From: Acidobacteriota bacterium | GTDB lineage: Bacteria > Acidobacteriota > UBA6911 > RPQK01 > DATIPO01 | NCBI GenBank assembly: GCA_028277865.1 | Contig: JANQFM010000694.1 | Span: 1 to 5,594 of the forward strand | DNA: 5,594 nucleotides | Direction: 5' to 3' | Shown: one piece after another, positions 5,485 to 5,594 of the stretch | Position numbering within the stretch: position 1 is the stretch's first letter | Layout: every line of letters starts with the position of its first letter | Made by a program: the position numbers and the translations under genes | Notes under the pieces: model-generated | The model's input: only the letters and a program-made list of their open reading frames with translations | Told to the model about the DNA's origin: nothing | Database searches by the model: none

Positions 5485-5594
5485 AAATGCGGTGGAGAAT
5501 TCGTGCCTAAAACGGGCTAACCCGGATTTCTCACGGGTTGTCGCCGCGAGGAGCCGCAAGGGCCGTCCTGGCAAGGCGTCGCGAAGAAGGCCCG
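5485..5594. other. Non-coding, hairpin-rich repeat-like end of the window
   Basis: I see no gene in these 110 bases. AACCCG (5519-5524) pairs with CGGGTT (5534-5539) around a 9-nt loop, and CGGG at 5513-5516 could compete for the same CCCG, giving two alternative hairpins. From 5541 onward, related short strings recur (GCCGCGAGG, GCCGCAAGG, GGCAAGGCG, GTCGCGAAG) up to the edge. The composition and repetition look like a dispersed repeat or the edge of a mobile element, but its other end lies outside the window. Confidence 0.4.

Noticed and set aside
3880..5520. A 546-codon open frame on the plus strand opposite the M20 gene and the start of the M19 gene
   Set aside because: It is antisense to two genes with clear catalytic motifs and signal peptides. 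Its product is rich in Gly, His, Gln and Arg with no recognisable domain, as expected for the reverse frame of GC-rich coding DNA.

Overview
The window suggests a GC-rich Gram-negative bacterium. It encodes a Tat-exported peptidase-like protein, a Sec-exported M20 amidohydrolase, a protein ending in a TonB C-terminal-type domain and an NhaA antiporter. Proteins of these kinds, together with G/C-rich heptamer tracts between genes, fit Acidobacteriota well. That placement is inference: there is no rRNA or marker gene here, so other GC-rich Gram-negative phyla remain possible.

Layout. Positions 1-83 hold the last 26 codons of a plus-strand gene; its tail faintly resembles MqnD-type menaquinone enzymes. 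Positions 84-321 are intergenic between two converging genes and carry a 7-bp periodic array whose two halves are inverted copies of each other. Positions 322-1194 (minus) encode an exported protein with a C-terminal TonB-like domain. It is divergent from nhaA (1301-2638, plus), a complete Na+/H+ antiporter gene with the family's key charged residues. A hairpin followed by T residues lies in the 34-bp gap before a small convergent HicB-like gene (2673-2897, minus). Upstream of that, on the same strand, are a Tat-dependent M19 dipeptidase homologue (2976-4112) and an M20 amidohydrolase (4159-5469). The last 110 bases form a structured, repeat-like stretch without a visible gene.

How the genes fit together. 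The M20 and M19 genes look like a two-gene operon, read M20 first, for exported enzymes acting on peptide or N-acyl-amino-acid bonds. One uses a Sec-type signal and the other a Tat-type signal. The HicB-like gene follows 78 bp later and could be read through. nhaA serves sodium and pH homeostasis and has no obvious functional tie to its neighbours.

The points most worth a second look are these. The M19 protein has lost the HxD pair and the bridging glutamate of the family's metal site while keeping the other active-site residues. Three genes have promoter-like -10 hexamers only 6-8 nt before the start codon with no clear Shine-Dalgarno, which suggests leaderless mRNAs. The heptamer array at 152-237 and the octamer repeat at 4125-4148 look like dispersed repeat families. 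I found no clear novel multi-gene system in the window.
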